Virus record (IMG/VR): IMGVR_UViG_3300032462_001665
Location: 1-44,027 of that record
DNA length: 44,027 nucleotides
Origin: a virus
Direction: 5' to 3' (one strand)
Positions 43,003-44,027 of the stretch are shown piece by piece (position 1 is the first letter of the stretch; each line of letters opens with the position of its first letter). The translations under genes and the position numbers were made by a program. Under the pieces are notes generated by a model. The model saw only the letters and a list, made by a program, of their open reading frames with translations, did not search any database and was not told the DNA's origin.

Positions 43003-43311
43003 ATGCTGAAGAAATCTGTGAACGAAACTGCCACCACTCTGAACAGGAAGTGGCTGAACGAAACTGCCACCACTCGCAATGACATTTCAGGCTTTGGTGA
43101 CAACGTGGTCAAATTGACCGACCCTCAAACGGGACAAGTGTTAGCTTATATCGGCAAATTGGAGGGTGAAGATAAAGTTCACTTCACCTTGCCTGTTTCG
43201 CTCGATCAATTGGAGGCTGTTTATGAACTGATGCAGAAGAAAAAGTTCACTAAACACATCTTCAAAGAACGATTCGTCGAAGCACAAGAATTCGCCAACC
43301 GGAAGTTCTAA
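43003..43311 (+). CDS. Small protein with internal NETATT repeat, function unknown
   Basis: 102 residues from the ATG at 43003 (GAGAG four bases upstream). Two copies of an (L/V)NETATT(L/R)N unit occur near the N-terminus, followed by a beta/alpha domain with KLTDPQTGQVLAYIGKLEG and a helical Lys-rich end. No family recognised. A terminator follows the gene. Confidence 0.6.
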   Translation: MLKKSVNETATTLNRKWLNETATTRNDISGFGDNVVKLTDPQTGQVLAYIGKLEGEDKVHFTLPVSLDQLEAVYELMQKKKFTKHIFKERFVEAQEFANRKF

Positions 43312-43341
43312 ACAGTCGTCTGGCAACATTCCAAAAAGAAC

Positions 43342-43381
43342 AAAGGCTCTATGAGGCTTAAATACCTCATAGAGCCTTTTT
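43342..43381 (+). terminator. Intrinsic terminator
   Basis: 15-bp perfect stem (43342-43356 with 43365-43379), 8-base loop, followed by T-rich sequence. It ends the transcript of the gene at 43003. Confidence 0.93.
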
Positions 43382-43395
43382 CTTTTTGGAGTAAT

Positions 43396-43659
43396 ATGCC
43401 AGCAATCAATTATTGGACAAATCGTAGAGGCAAGAGGCTTGCTACCCGTACAATCAATGGAATGTTAAAGAAATTCGTCGGTCACAAATTAAATCCTATT
43501 GATGATTTGTTCACTGCGATGCGCAAAGTTGTTGTCAAATACTTCAAAGCACAACCAGATCAGTTGAAGTTTTTCACAGATGGCAATGACCCATTCGACT
43601 ATAACTTTGAAGTAGAAGAACAAGGCGGATATGTAAAATCAGTTGATTTTCAGGCTTGA
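43396..43659 (+). CDS. Small protein, function unknown (87 aa)
   Basis: Starts at the ATG 43396 with GGAG four bases upstream, just after a terminator; the upstream open frame to 43351 lies in the hairpin and is not used. Basic N-terminal half (NYWTNRRGKRLATRTINGML) and acidic C-terminus. No family recognised; no promoter of the TTTACA type is seen before it. Confidence 0.55.
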   Translation: MPAINYWTNRRGKRLATRTINGMLKKFVGHKLNPIDDLFTAMRKVVVKYFKAQPDQLKFFTDGNDPFDYNFEVEEQGGYVKSVDFQA

Positions 43660-43940
43660 TATAACCATTAAGGGGTGCCCTATTAAATCAAGGGTGTCCC
43701 ATCGGGGTGGACGTATTAACTATTTTTACCCATTGTATACAAACTAATGCCAGATTACGTCCCCATCGGTTGTATGATCGTTCACAATAGATTTCACCAT
43801 CGCCGTGTAACGCCCCGCTGATACCCCTTCTATAACCCTGGACCCGTTCACCAAAAAGGTCTTCAAGCTGGCAAATTCATCGACTTCGGATTCTTCCCCG
43901 ATTCGATCACCAACTTAATGCTGTCCTTTACATGAAGGAA
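43660..43940. other. Stretch without an intact gene
   Basis: The only coding signal is the frameshifted minus-strand frame. Between 43672 and 43715 three similar GGGGTG-type blocks occur (near 43672, 43692 and 43704), with no recognised function. No tRNA or terminator seen. Confidence 0.6.
43744..43919 (-). pseudogene. Frameshifted small gene on the minus strand
   Basis: An open frame ending at 43744 encodes ESEVDEFASLKTFLVNG, GRYTAMVKSIVND and DGDVIWH at its C-terminus, natural protein sequence without a start codon. Upstream, the frame one base off encodes IKLVIESG after an AAGGA site, from an ATT (43919) or TTG (43913) start. One extra G in the four-G run at 43896-43899 would join them into a protein of about 55-60 residues. 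Either a real frameshift or a homopolymer sequencing error. Confidence 0.45.
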
Positions 43941-44027
43941 CTCTCATTCGCTCTCTCATTCGCTCTCTCATTCGCTCTCTCATTCGCTCTCTCATTCGCT
44001 CTCTCATTCGCTCTCTCATTCGCTCTC
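43941..44027 (+). repeat. 12-bp tandem repeat array cut by the right edge
   Basis: Seven full copies of CTCTCATTCGCT plus a partial one. On the plus strand, following an ATG at 43932, it would encode MKE then repeated LSFA, open to the edge. No ribosome site supports that ORF, so it is left as a repeat. Confidence 0.95.

Noticed and set aside
43660-43940. Possible tRNA gene, given the presence of a tyrosyl-tRNA synthetase
   Set aside because: No cloverleaf or T-loop-like GGTTC core was found here or in other intergenic stretches.
43932-44027. Plus-strand ORF MKE followed by LSFA repeats
   Set aside because: No ribosome site, cut by the edge, and fully explained by the 12-bp repeat.
1-44027. 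Recoded stop codons, as in some huge phages
   Set aside because: TAA, TGA and TAG all end well-supported genes (for example TAG at 38594-38596), and no long gene is interrupted by one stop type.

Overview
The window is part of a tailed-phage genome with a contractile tail (myovirus-like), probably a large (jumbo-class) phage. The evidence is a collinear minus-strand set of T4-like baseplate genes (gp25, gp6/J, gp27, gp5, gp53 and tail protein I/gp7-like proteins) next to a 3314-residue tape measure protein, plus phage-encoded translation and RNA genes including a tyrosyl-tRNA synthetase. The code is standard (TAA, TGA and TAG all end genes). No tRNA, integrase, transposase or CRISPR array was seen. 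The host cannot be named; a lipoprotein and a secreted nuclease suggest a bacterium with a conventional envelope, perhaps Gram-negative.

Layout. From 33029 down to the left edge almost everything reads on the minus strand as one late, structural block: three unrecognised head/tail-module proteins, a YqaE/PMP3-type membrane peptide, a 165-residue protein, the tape measure, the tube/baseplate proteins, then appendage proteins. The last three are PKD-bearing paralogues; the leftmost has no ATG start, runs off the window, and carries about 31 copies of a proline-rich 11-residue repeat. Two plus-strand genes interrupt the block: a zinc-ribbon protein (29446-30426) and a nucleoside 2-deoxyribosyltransferase-like protein (6191-6706).

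From 33061 to the right edge nearly all genes are on the plus strand and are accessory or metabolic: a CCA/poly(A)-type nucleotidyltransferase, a HAD protein of the RNA-repair-like (SAK) type, a zincin metalloprotease, a glycosyltransferase-like protein, a lipoprotein, TyrRS, a secreted thermonuclease, a 2H phosphoesterase and several small membrane or unknown proteins. Four near-identical sigma70-type promoters (TTTACA, 17-18 bp, TAnAAT/TATGTT) and strong hairpin terminators divide this part into short units.

Themes worth attention: (1) a dispersed set of RNA-end-processing genes (nucleotidyltransferase, HAD-SAK phosphatase-like, 2H phosphoesterase) beside a tRNA synthetase, which could form a tRNA repair/maintenance system; (2) pervasive tandem repeats at every scale (6, 7, 12, 18, 33, 177, 198, 258 bp), including a 7-bp repeat whose copy number would select among three C-terminal reading frames; (3) both window edges lie inside tandem repeats, which suggests they are assembly breakpoints.
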